A stretch of 9,668 nt of DNA, from positions 1 through 9,668 of the forward strand of contig SFDE01000033.1 in assembly GCA_004558805.1 (NCBI GenBank). The letters are read 5' to 3'. The translations under genes and the position numbers were made by a program. The notes below the pieces were generated by a model. That model was not told the origin of the DNA. It saw only the letters and a program-made list of their open reading frames with translations, and did no database searches. The stretch comes from Faecalibacterium prausnitzii. Lineage in GTDB: Bacteria; Bacillota; Clostridia; Oscillospirales; Ruminococcaceae. The number at the start of each line of letters is the position of its first letter. Within the stretch, counting starts at the first letter, position 1. Positions 1-5,990 of this stretch are shown piece after piece.

Positions 1-15
1 CAGCGAAGCGGAGCA

Positions 16-243
16 ATGAAAGCCCCAGTGGGGCTTTTAAGCGACAGAACGGTCTTGCGCAGCAAGATGGAGGGGCCTCGCCCCGACAAGTTCGCGTTTA
101 GCGTAAAATTGGAGCGTGTGGTGGATGAGTGTAGACCTGCAAAGGGCTGCATCAGAAAGTGGATTTATAGATCTGCAAACGGACAGCAGGAACTTTCCAC
201 CGCAGAAGAAGTAAATGTGAAAAACATGGAGGCTTTCTTATGA
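16..243 (+). CDS. Doubtful small reading frame upstream of the DUF6061-like gene
   Basis: The frame is open for 75 codons and its TGA stop overlaps the next gene's ATG in an ATGA junction (240-243), an arrangement typical of translational coupling. The first ATG (16) has a GGAG only 2 nt upstream, too close for good initiation, and the N-terminal part runs through three hairpins. An internal GTG at 121 has GGAG at 111-114 with 6-nt spacing and would give about 40 residues, including several Lys/Arg and two Cys. No recognisable domain is seen. It may be a real small protein with a later start, or an untranslated leader of the next gene. Weakly supported. Confidence 0.2.
   Translation: MKAPVGLLSDRTVLRSKMEGPRPDKFAFSVKLERVVDECRPAKGCIRKWIYRSANGQQELSTAEEVNVKNMEAFL
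19..38 (+). terminator. Short GC-rich hairpin, terminator-like
   Basis: AAAGCCCC (19-26) and GGGGCTTT (30-37) form a perfect 8-bp stem with a 3-nt AGT loop, followed by one more T and then AA. This is the shape of a small intrinsic terminator, probably for a gene lying left of the window, but the T tract is short. It also falls inside an open reading frame (16-243), so terminator and coding readings conflict. I favour the structural reading. Confidence 0.45.
53..84 (+). repeat. Two further small hairpins in tandem
   Basis: TCTTGC (53-58) pairs with GCAAGA (62-67), and GGGGC (72-76) pairs with GCCCC (80-84), each around a 3-nt loop. With the hairpin at 19-37, this makes three tight stem-loops within 66 bases. 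Possible readings are an RNA leader structure, a mobile intergenic repeat, or chance in GC-rich DNA. No T tract follows, so a terminator is unlikely here. Confidence 0.35.
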
Positions 244-491
244 ACAAATTGCTTTCCTGCCACTATAACATGGATACCAACCGGGTGGAAGCCCGGTTCG
301 AGGATGAAGCCGTCCTTGCCATCGACTGCATCACTATTGAGGACGAGTACGGCAACACCCCGGCACAGCGGGCAGAACTGGGCTGGCTGCTGTACAATAA
401 GCCGCTGGAGTATGCTCAGCTTGTGCTGAGAGGGGAGATCAGGCATTATCTCTCGCTTGGCTGCGACCACGGCAGACTGGAAGATCAATGA
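240..491 (+). CDS. Small conserved hypothetical protein, DUF6061-like
   Basis: This is an 83-residue soluble protein with no signal peptide and no membrane segment. The start is well supported: GGAGG at 228-232 lies 7 nt before the ATG. The N-terminal half (LLSCHYNMDTNRVEARFED, then an acidic IDCITIEDEYGN stretch) looks like two beta strands. The second half (AQRAELGWLLYNKPLEYAQLVLRGEIRHYL) looks helical, with the pattern x-QRaEL-x-LLYN-x-PLEYaqLvL. From memory this matches the small DUF6061 proteins common in Faecalibacterium-type genomes, whose function is unknown. It is convergent with the GH32 gene and separated from it by a strong hairpin, so it probably does not belong to the sugar operon. 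Assignment to the DUF is moderately sure; function is unknown. Confidence 0.65.
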   Translation: MNKLLSCHYNMDTNRVEARFEDEAVLAIDCITIEDEYGNTPAQRAELGWLLYNKPLEYAQLVLRGEIRHYLSLGCDHGRLEDQ

Positions 492-501
492 CATAACAAA
501 C

Positions 502-542
502 ACAGCCCCGCTTTGGTGAAGAAGAAGCCAAAGCGGGGCTGT
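502..542 (-). terminator. Strong intrinsic terminator between convergent genes
   Basis: Two 15-base arms (502-516 and 528-542) are perfectly complementary, with core AGCCCCGCTTTGG on the left and CCAAAGCGGGGCT on the right, around an 11-nt loop. Read on the minus strand, the stem is followed by a T-rich tail (GTTTGTTATG). On the plus strand it is followed by ATTCAATG, which is poor in T. It therefore best serves the minus-strand operon ending with GH32 at 576, and may also stop transcription of the small plus-strand gene ending at 491. Confidence 0.8.
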
Positions 543-575
543 ATTCAATGAAGGAGAAATGAAGGGAATATCAGG

Positions 576-2051
576 TTACAGATTCAGCTCAAACTGTTCC
601 ACCGTAACAGTTGCTTTGCCATCGGCAGCAAAGGTGATGCCATCGGCAGACTGAGGGGTGTAGATCCATGCGGTCATGGTCTGCTCGCCATCGTTGGCGA
701 AAACTTCGATGCTGTTTTTATCCAGCAGGATGCGGAGCTTGAGCACACCGTTCTGGCTGCGAACCTTGCAGCTGCGGCTGTGAACGATGTCGGCACGGGA
801 ACCGGCATAGCTGCGATCCAGCGTCAGCTCGGAGGTGTAGGGATCGTAGGTCAGTCTGGTGTGATGGTCTGCATCGGCGGCCATCTTCAGGGTGAAGGAG
901 CGGTATTCGCCGGGCTGTACCGTGACGGTCAGGTCCGCCACACGACCCTTGATGCCTTCCAGAGAAGTTTCGCTTTGCACCGTCACATTTTCGTGGCAGG
1001 TGCGCTTACCGTGGACGGCATCCAGCTCCCGCACGGGGGTCTGAATAATGCGCCCATCCTTGATGTGCAGCTCCCGGGGGCAGATGGTCTGCCCGAACCA
1101 CTTGCAGCCCTTAGGTTTATCCTCGGTGTCCGACCAGGTCTGCAGCCATGCGGTCATGATGCGGCGGCCATCCGGTGCCAGCGTCGTCTGGGTTGCGTAG
1201 AAGTCGATGCCGCCGTCCATCAGCTGCACATTTTCCTTGGTGAAAGTGTGGGTGGCTTCGTCATAGCTGCCGATGAAGGCAATCACATTGTGACCGTTGT
1301 GGAACTCGCCCTTGGGCAGCATCTCCATGGGCCCCAGCATCAGGACCTGCTTGCCGTCCAGCGGGAAGAAGTCCGGGCATTCCCACATTTTTCCATACTG
1401 GTTGTTGCAGCGTTCCAGCACCGTGACAAAGTGCCAGTGGAAGCCGTCCTTGCTCTGGAACAGTGCCGCTGCGCCGCTGCCATCCTCGGCAAGGCAGACG
1501 GTGACGGCAGAGTAGGTGCCGTCGGTCTCACGCCAGATCTTGGGGTCCCGGAAATCGAACCTGCTGAAGCCTTCCGGCAGGTCTTTCTGGGTCAGCACCG
1601 GGTTGCAGGCAGGCTTTTCGTAGTCGAGACCGTCACCGATGGCAATACTCTGGGTCTGGATGTCCCGCATCTCCCCATTGGGCTGCTTTTCTGCCACCAC
1701 GCTGGTGTACATCAGCAGCTGCTTGCCGTCATCCATCTGGGTGGCAGAGCCGGAGAAGCAGCCGGGGCCATTGTCCGCCGGGGAATCCGGTGCCAGCGCA
1801 CAGGGCAGATACTCCCAGTGCAGCAGGTCAGTACTGACGGCGTGACCCCAGTGCATGGGACCCCAGTGGGTCGCATAGGGATTATACTGATAGAACTGAT
1901 GATACTTCCCTTTATAGTAGGAGAAGCCGTTGGGGTCGTTGAGCCAGCCCACATAAGGAGTCATGTGGTAGGCAGGGCGTTCCGCCGGGGAAATGGCAGC
2001 GCTGTGCTCGGCCTCGTAGGCACGGGCTTTTTGTAAAGTCAACTCGTTCAT
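576..2051 (-). CDS. Cytoplasmic GH32 beta-fructosidase (sucrose / sucrose-6-P hydrolase family)
   Basis: A glycoside hydrolase family 32 enzyme that cleaves terminal beta-D-fructofuranosides such as sucrose and short fructo-oligosaccharides, giving free fructose. From the chosen ATG at 2051 it has 491 residues, the usual length for the ScrB/SacA group. The three family signatures are visible: WLNDPNG with the nucleophile Asp39, FRDP with Asp169 (transition-state stabiliser), and the EC motif MWECPDF with acid/base Glu224. The five-bladed propeller runs to about residue 340, followed by the beta-sandwich domain containing SIEVFANDGEQTMTAWIY. No signal peptide is present, so it acts in the cytoplasm. 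GGAGG at 2057-2061 is 5 nt upstream of this ATG; an upstream TTG at 2063 overlaps that site and is rejected. It is the last gene of the permease operon, 24 bp after the binding-protein stop. With ABC permeases rather than a PTS nearby, unphosphorylated sucrose or kestose-type sugars are the likelier substrate than sucrose-6-phosphate. This last point is inference. Confidence 0.93.
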   Translation of the reverse strand: MNELTLQKARAYEAEHSAAISPAERPAYHMTPYVGWLNDPNGFSYYKGKYHQFYQYNPYATHWGPMHWGHAVSTDLLHWEYLPCALAPDSPADNGPGCFSGSATQMDDGKQLLMYTSVVAEKQPNGEMRDIQTQSIAIGDGLDYEKPACNPVLTQKDLPEGFSRFDFRDPKIWRETDGTYSAVTVCLAEDGSGAAALFQSKDGFHWHFVTVLERCNNQYGKMWECPDFFPLDGKQVLMLGPMEMLPKGEFHNGHNVIAFIGSYDEATHTFTKENVQLMDGGIDFYATQTTLAPDGRRIMTAWLQTWSDTEDKPKGCKWFGQTICPRELHIKDGRIIQTPVRELDAVHGKRTCHENVTVQSETSLEGIKGRVADLTVTVQPGEYRSFTLKMAADADHHTRLTYDPYTSELTLDRSYAGSRADIVHSRSCKVRSQNGVLKLRILLDKNSIEVFANDGEQTMTAWIYTPQSADGITFAADGKATVTVEQFELNL

Positions 2052-2075
2052 GGAATCCTCCAAGGGAAAGAATTC

Positions 2076-3666
2076 TCATGCGTAGAAAGCATCCAGATAT
2101 TTCTGCATAATGCCCAGATAGTCGGACAGACCGTAGGCTTCCAGCTTGCTCAGATATTCGTTCCACTCTGCATCCGTAGTGCCGTTCATGATCCAGTTTG
2201 CCTTCTGCGTATTCATGTAGGTCTGCAGATCTGCCTGCAGGTTAGAGACCTGCTCGGTGTCCTCGTTGCTCATAAAGACATTGGGATAGACATAATCGTT
2301 GTTCATATCCGGGGTGTAGATATCCTTGATCCAGTCCAGACGGTACTGTGCATCGTCCGGGCAGGTAACATATACATCATAGTAATCATCCAGAACCGCC
2401 AGAGGTCCGCCGACACACTGCGCCTCACGGACTTCCACGGGAGAAGCATCGCCCAGAGGAGCGTGCTTCAGCATGGGCTCGCCCTTATCGTTGGTGGACA
2501 TTTCAAAAATGTTAAAGCCTTCCGTATCGCCGTAAGTACCCCAGTTGTTCTGCGGAGACTGGAGGGGTGCGTACATCTGATCCAGCCATGCACAAACCAG
2601 TGCAGGATTAGTCGCCTTTGCGGTGACAACGCACTTGCCGCGGGCAAAGCCGCTGGTGAAAGAGCCGTTCTGCGGGGTGATATTGCGGGTATCGGCGGTC
2701 AGGGCAGGCAGCGGCTCCCAGTCGGTCAGGTTGTCAATGTTGGCAATATCCCAGCTGAAGCAGACACCATAGCGACCAGCCTTGCCCTTGGAAACATAGG
2801 TGGACCACTCCTGCGTGAAGCACTCCGGGTCAATGAGCTTCTCGGCATACAGCTTGTGCAGCCAGTCCAGACCATCGCGGTAGCCCTGCTGGGTGGCGGC
2901 ACAGATGACTTTCCGGTCGTTGGTAACGGCGATATGGCGGTCTTTGTCTGCGTCGCCGTAGCCTTCGCCAAAGCCATTGATGAGGATGCTGGGGTCCTGA
3001 TCGCCGTTGTTGACGATGCAGGACATGGGGATGATGTCGCCGTCAATGCCATACTCTGCCTTGATAGAAGCGGCATTATCACGGAATGCCATCAGCACCT
3101 GCTCAAACTCGTCCACCGTGGTGGGCATCGACAGACCGAGGAAGTTCAGCCACTTGGTATTGATGAAGCTCATGTTGCCAATGGTCTGGATGGCGGTCTT
3201 TTCTGCGCCGAGCTGCTCGATCCAAGGCAGTGCCCAGATGTGACCCTCGCTGTCGGTGCACATGGTGCGGTACTCCGGGTACTGCTCAAAGACCTTCTGG
3301 AGATTAGGCATATTGTTGTCAATGTAGTCTTCCAGATTGAGGATGACCCCCTGATCTGCGTAACGCAGCAGATTGCTGTCGGTAAAATCAGCAGTAAAAA
3401 CAAAATCCGTCAGGGTGCTGGGGTTGGACATATTCAGGGTGATCTTATCGCTCCACTGGTCGGACTGGATGGCGGTCCAGTCGATGTGCACATTGGTCTG
3501 CTCTTCCAGACGCTTGAAGATCAACGGCACCGGTCACGTCCACAGCTGCGGCAGCAGAATTGCTGCTGCCGGCGGATTTGCCGCCGCCACAGGCAGACAG
3601 AGCAGCGGCAGAGCCTGCCAGAGCGCAGACCTTGAGGAAGTTGCGGCGAGAGATCAGCTTTTTCAT
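2076..3666 (-). pseudogene. Extracellular sugar-binding lipoprotein of ABC transporter, frameshifted with probable internal deletion
   Basis: The gene starts at ATG 3666 with AAGGAG at 3675-3680. It encodes an export signal (MKKLISRRNFLKVCALAGS, then lipobox LSAC with Cys26) and a Gly/Ser/Ala linker ending DVTGAV. That frame then runs into unrelated sequence and stops at 3445. The mature binding-protein sequence continues in another frame from PLIFKRLEEQTNVHIDW (codons from about 3527) to the TGA at 2076. The second frame is closed upstream by a TGA at 3534-3536, so the coding sense switches at about 3525-3533. Large CUT1-type binding proteins normally have a first beta strand, often 20-30 residues, between linker and helix 'xLIFKxLEExTxV'. 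It is absent here, so the lesion looks like a deletion of length not divisible by three, not a single-base slip. The body is otherwise intact (HIWALPW, and a long C-terminal part ending LGIMQKYLDAFYA). A GTG at 3530 could in principle start the second frame but has no clear ribosome site and would give a leaderless protein. It follows permease 2 by 76 bp and precedes GH32 by 24 bp. Substrate is presumably sucrose or fructo-oligosaccharide. Confidence 0.85.
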
Positions 3667-3742
3667 GGTATTTTCTCCTTTTTTATGTTTCTTTTTTCGT
3701 GTAACAGATGAGCGTACCTGCTTATAAAATTCTGGAATATCT

Positions 3743-4648
3743 TCAGCCTTTAATGGAACCAGCCATGATGCCGGCATCAAAATACTTCTGGAAGAAGGGA
3801 TACATCACCAGCAGCGGCAGACTGGAAATAATGATGGTTGCATATTTGAGCAGCTCTGCCATCTTAGCACGTTCGGCAGTACTCTGGATATCTGCGATCA
3901 TGCCGGATTCCGGCTGGCTCTGGATCAGGATGGAACGCAGCACCAGCTGCAGCGGCTGCTTCGATGCGCTGTTCAGGTAGATCATGGCGTCAAAGTAGCT
4001 GTTCCACATTGCCACGAACTGCCACAGAGCCAGAACTGCCACCACCGGCATGCAGACGGGCAGCAGGATCTTGAAGAAGTAAAGCATCTCACTGGCTCCA
4101 TCCACATCCGCAGCTTCACGCAGCTCACGCGGGATGCCTTGATAATAGGTACGGGCAATGATCATGTTCCACACGCTGAATGCTCCCGGCAGAATGACCG
4201 CCCACATGGAATCCAGCAGACCCAGATTGTTGATGAGCAGGTAGGTGGGGATCAGACCGCCGCTGAAAAACATCGTGATTACAAACAAGGTGTTGAAGAG
4301 CTTTTTGCCTTTGAAGTCCGGCAGCGACATGGGATAAGCGGCAAGCATCGTCACAGCTACCGAGATGATGGTGAAGATGATCGAGTAAAGTACCGCGTTC
4401 TTGAAGCCGACCCAGATCTGCTTGTCCGAAACGACACGCTGGTAAGCATCCAGACTCCACTTGCTGAAATCAAAGGAGATGCCCTTGTTTTGCAGAGTGA
4501 CTGGGTCCATAAAGGATGCGATGACAATGTAGATCATCGGAACGATGATCGCCAGCAGGAACAAGCCCAGAAGTGCGTAGCCGCAGTACAGGATGATCTT
4601 ATCTTGTCTGGTGTAGAGGGCCATTTTTGATTTTTTCTGTTTTGCCAT
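3743..4648 (-). CDS. ABC sugar transporter permease, YtcP/AraQ (MalG-like) type
   Basis: Inner-membrane permease of a CUT1-type carbohydrate importer, 301 residues with about six membrane helices (near residues 18-45, 80-105, 118-140, 146-165, 197-220 and 268-285). The EAA loop that contacts the ATPase is clear: REAADVDGA with Glu178, Asp183 and Gly184, then LLPVCMP with Pro197. The C-terminus (YPFFQKYFDAGIMAGSIKG) is characteristic of the subfamily. The start at 4648 is chosen because GGAGG at 4657-4661 lies 8 nt upstream; an in-frame ATG at 4678 lies inside the preceding gene and has no such site. It follows permease 1 by 13 bp, so the two are surely co-transcribed and probably translated together as a heterodimer. 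Confidence 0.93.
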   Translation of the reverse strand: MAKQKKSKMALYTRQDKIILYCGYALLGLFLLAIIVPMIYIVIASFMDPVTLQNKGISFDFSKWSLDAYQRVVSDKQIWVGFKNAVLYSIIFTIISVAVTMLAAYPMSLPDFKGKKLFNTLFVITMFFSGGLIPTYLLINNLGLLDSMWAVILPGAFSVWNMIIARTYYQGIPRELREAADVDGASEMLYFFKILLPVCMPVVAVLALWQFVAMWNSYFDAMIYLNSASKQPLQLVLRSILIQSQPESGMIADIQSTAERAKMAELLKYATIIISSLPLLVMYPFFQKYFDAGIMAGSIKG

Positions 4649-4661
4649 GGTAAACCCCTCC

Positions 4662-5609
4662 TTACAAGCCCTTGCCATCGTTCATTTTGGCAACGATCTT
4701 GTTCACTGCGATCAGCAGGATGACGTTGACAACGGTGTTGAACAGACCGACTGCCGTGGAAAAGCTGTAATCGCCGTCCAACAGACCCTTTTTATAAACG
4801 TACGTTGCAATGATCTCGGCAGTGTTCAGGTTCAGGTCGGTCTGCAGGGCATATGCCTTTTCAAAACCGATGCTCATGATGTTGCCTGCCTGCAGGATGA
4901 ACTGAATAACGACCATATCCTTGATGGCGGGCCACTCCACCGTCATGATCTGCTGGATCAGGTTTGCACCGTCGATCATAGCAGCTTCCTTCAGATCCTT
5001 GCTGGCGTTAGAAAGGGATGCGGTGTACATGATGGATGCCCAGCCGGCGCCCTGCCAGATGCCGCTGATGATGTAGATGGGGCGGAACGCTTCCGGCAGC
5101 GTCATGAAGTTGATGCTGGTGTGAAACAGACCGTTCACCGGACCGGTGACACTCAGCAGCACCCGGACGATACCGCACAGCACGATGACCGAGATGAAGT
5201 TGGGCATATACAGCACCAGCTGCACCTTCTGCTTGATCTTCTTGCTCTCGATACGGTTGAGCAGGAATGCCAGCAGGATGGGGATCGGGAAGCCCCACAG
5301 CAGACCGTAGACGCTCAGCTTCAGGGTGTTGATCAGATAACGCCGGAAGTCCGGTGAGGACATGAAGCGGGTAAAGTTTTTGAAGCCTACCCACTCGCTG
5401 CCCCAGATGCCCTTGAAGGGATTGTACTTCTGGAACGCGATCAGCACACCGCCCATGGGAGCGTACTTGAACACCAGCGTCAGCGCCACGGCAGGCAGCA
5501 GGAACAACAGGTAAAGCTGCCAATGCCGTTTCATGTAGACCCATGTGTTGTGCAGCTTGCGTTCTGCTGTCAGCACAGCCGTTTCCGGCGAGGCCGTCTT
5601 TGCTTTCAT
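4662..5609 (-). CDS. ABC sugar transporter permease, LplB (MalF-like) type
   Basis: Inner-membrane permease, 315 residues, first gene of the operon and partner of the next gene. The N-terminal cytoplasmic stretch is followed by a helix at about 32-50. The signature KYAPMGGVLIAFQKYNPFKG (49-67) and WVGFKNFTRFM (73-83) is typical of LplB-type permeases. The EAA loop is KEAAMIDGANLIQQI with Glu208, Asp213 and Gly214, ending in the conserved Pro227. Six helices are expected and hydrophobic stretches fit this. The start at 5609 is preceded by GGAGGAG (5619-5625, minus strand), 9 nt away. The ATPase subunit is not encoded in this window. The gene lies about 107 nt downstream of the predicted transcription start, behind two operator-like motifs. 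Confidence 0.93.
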   Translation of the reverse strand: MKAKTASPETAVLTAERKLHNTWVYMKRHWQLYLLFLLPAVALTLVFKYAPMGGVLIAFQKYNPFKGIWGSEWVGFKNFTRFMSSPDFRRYLINTLKLSVYGLLWGFPIPILLAFLLNRIESKKIKQKVQLVLYMPNFISVIVLCGIVRVLLSVTGPVNGLFHTSINFMTLPEAFRPIYIISGIWQGAGWASIMYTASLSNASKDLKEAAMIDGANLIQQIMTVEWPAIKDMVVIQFILQAGNIMSIGFEKAYALQTDLNLNTAEIIATYVYKKGLLDGDYSFSTAVGLFNTVVNVILLIAVNKIVAKMNDGKGL

Positions 5610-5655
5610 GAATCATTCTCCTCCTTTTTGATTTGCTTGCCGTTTGATTTTCGTT

Positions 5656-5667
5656 TTACATTTGCAC
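5656..5667 (-). promoter_or_regulatory. Operator-like site A
   Basis: TTACATTTGCAC resembles the core GTGCA-WW-TGCAC with one good half (TGCAC). It is part of a perfect 15-bp inverted match (5653-5667 against 5697-5711, 29-nt spacer) with site B. It sits about 50-60 nt into the transcribed leader of the permease operon, consistent with an auxiliary operator. Confidence 0.5.
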
Positions 5668-5696
5668 CTTTGGATTTTACGTTTTTTACTTTGATT

Positions 5697-5708
5697 GTGC
5701 AAATGTAA
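5697..5708 (+). promoter_or_regulatory. Operator-like site B at the permease operon transcription start
   Basis: GTGCAAATGTAA matches the core GTGCA-WW-TGCAC in ten of twelve positions. It lies just downstream of the predicted start site (about +8 to +20), a classic position for a repressing LacI-family operator. It is centred 41 bp from site A, close to four helical turns. Confidence 0.58.
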
Positions 5709-5722
5709 AACTCTGTGATTTA

Positions 5723-5751
5723 TTTATACCACTCATGCAAGCAAATGTCAA
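5723..5751 (-). promoter_or_regulatory. Sigma-A promoter for the permease-GH32 operon
   Basis: Read on the minus strand, TTGACA (5751-5746) and TATAAA (5728-5723) are separated by exactly 17 bp. This matches the -35 consensus fully and the -10 consensus in five of six bases. The predicted transcription start is near 5716, giving a leader of about 107 nt. An intrinsically strong promoter like this fits control by repression, with an operator core immediately downstream at 5697-5708. Confidence 0.82.
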
Positions 5752-5790
5752 CGATAATTCATGGTATCTATCAAAAAATACTGTGGATTT

Positions 5791-5802
5791 GTACAGATGC
5801 AC
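5791..5802 (+). promoter_or_regulatory. Operator-like site C between the two promoters
   Basis: GTACAGATGCAC, extended to ATTTGT...ACAAAT at 5787-5806, forms a 20-bp imperfect palindrome in which eight of ten base pairs are symmetric. It lies between the two promoters, about 40 bp upstream of the minus-strand -35 and about 50 bp upstream of the plus-strand -35, and could take part in looping with B or E (centres 94 and 72 bp away). Confidence 0.55.
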
Positions 5803-5815
5803 AAATTCAAAAGTG

Positions 5816-5854
5816 CGCAAATATGCAAAATGATGATTTGCGTTTTTGCATTTG
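5816..5854. repeat. Overlapping inverted repeats upstream of the lacI promoter
   Basis: CGCAAAT (5816-5822) and ATTTGCG (5836-5842) are perfect inverted arms. CAAATATGCAAAA (5818-5830) and TTTTTGCATTTG (5843-5854) pair apart from a 2-nt bulge. These may be further regulator half-sites, since the TTTGC unit recurs throughout the control region. Confidence 0.45.
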
Positions 5855-5857
5855 ACT
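5846..5857 (+). promoter_or_regulatory. Operator-like site D over the lacI -35 box
   Basis: TTGCATTTGACT shares the central TGCATTTG with the core motif but its outer half is degenerate. It overlaps the lacI -35 box (5852-5857) and is 17 bp from site E. It is also the right arm of an inverted repeat with 5818-5830. This is the weakest of the five sites. Confidence 0.3.
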
Positions 5858-5880
5858 AATTTGTGCATTTGCACTATACT
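5852..5880 (+). promoter_or_regulatory. Sigma-A promoter for the lacI operon
   Basis: TTGACT (5852-5857) and TATACT (5875-5880) are separated by exactly 17 bp, each one base from consensus. The predicted transcription start is near 5887, leaving a leader of about 104 nt that contains the tandem 22-bp repeats. Confidence 0.78.
5863..5874 (+). promoter_or_regulatory. Operator-like site E inside the lacI promoter spacer
   Basis: GTGCATTTGCAC is a perfect palindrome (GTGCA / TGCAC) around a TT centre. It occupies positions between the -35 (5852-5857) and -10 (5875-5880) boxes, where bound repressor would exclude RNA polymerase. This points to autoregulation of the lacI gene. Best of the operator candidates. 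Confidence 0.65.
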
Positions 5881-5904
5881 GGAGTCGCAAAGAATAAGAT
5901 CCGT

Positions 5905-5948
5905 CACCAGACTTTATCTATAAAAGCACCAGACTTTATCTATAAAAG
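5905..5948 (+). repeat. Perfect tandem duplication of a 22-bp unit
   Basis: Two identical 22-bp units (5905-5926 and 5927-5948) lie head to tail, beginning CACCAGACTTTATC and ending TATAAAAG. Each contains a small CTTTAT-CT-ATAAA palindrome. They sit in the untranslated leader of lacI, 42 bp before its ATG. Tandem units of this kind can change copy number by slippage, and here that would alter the leader or a binding site without touching protein. Confidence 0.9.
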
Positions 5949-5990
5949 AAAGAACATCCGCTCCTGTATTATAAAGAAAGAGAATGACTT

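Larger units (their letters stand above)
5610..5990. promoter_or_regulatory. Divergent control region between the transporter operon and lacI
   Basis: A 381-bp gene-free stretch, strikingly AT-rich compared with the flanking genes. It contains two face-to-back sigma-A promoters, five operator-like cores, nested inverted repeats and a tandem 22-bp duplication, each listed separately. One outer inverted repeat (ATTTGCTTGC at 5631-5640, GCAAGCAAAT at 5737-5746) encloses the inner 15-bp repeat. Because its right arm lies upstream of the predicted minus-strand transcription start, it can act only at DNA level. I see no credible small gene here. Confidence 0.85.

Noticed and set aside
780..2036. 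Long plus-strand open frame (418 codons) across the GH32 gene
   Set aside because: It is antisense to an enzyme with all catalytic motifs, has no domain pattern, and reflects the GC-rich codon positions of the true gene.
2463..3635. Long plus-strand open frame (390 codons) across the binding-protein gene
   Set aside because: It is antisense to clear binding-protein sequence, has no ribosome site, and its translation looks like shadow composition (rich in Gly, Val, His, Gln).
3667..3742. Separate promoter or processing hairpin between permease 2 and the binding protein
   Set aside because: The 76-bp gap holds a good ribosome site but no convincing -35/-10 pair and no stable stem.
4647..5357. 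Plus-strand open frame over permease 1
   Set aside because: Antisense to a permease with an intact EAA loop; the translation is dominated by Asp, Gln, His and Val, typical of an antisense shadow.
5653..5711. Intrinsic terminator or attenuator in the permease leader
   Set aside because: The stem is AT-rich and no T tract follows on either strand, so an operator pair is the simpler reading.
5905..5948. CRISPR-like array or insertion-sequence footprint
   Set aside because: There are only two contiguous units with no spacer, and no terminal inverted repeats or transposase nearby.
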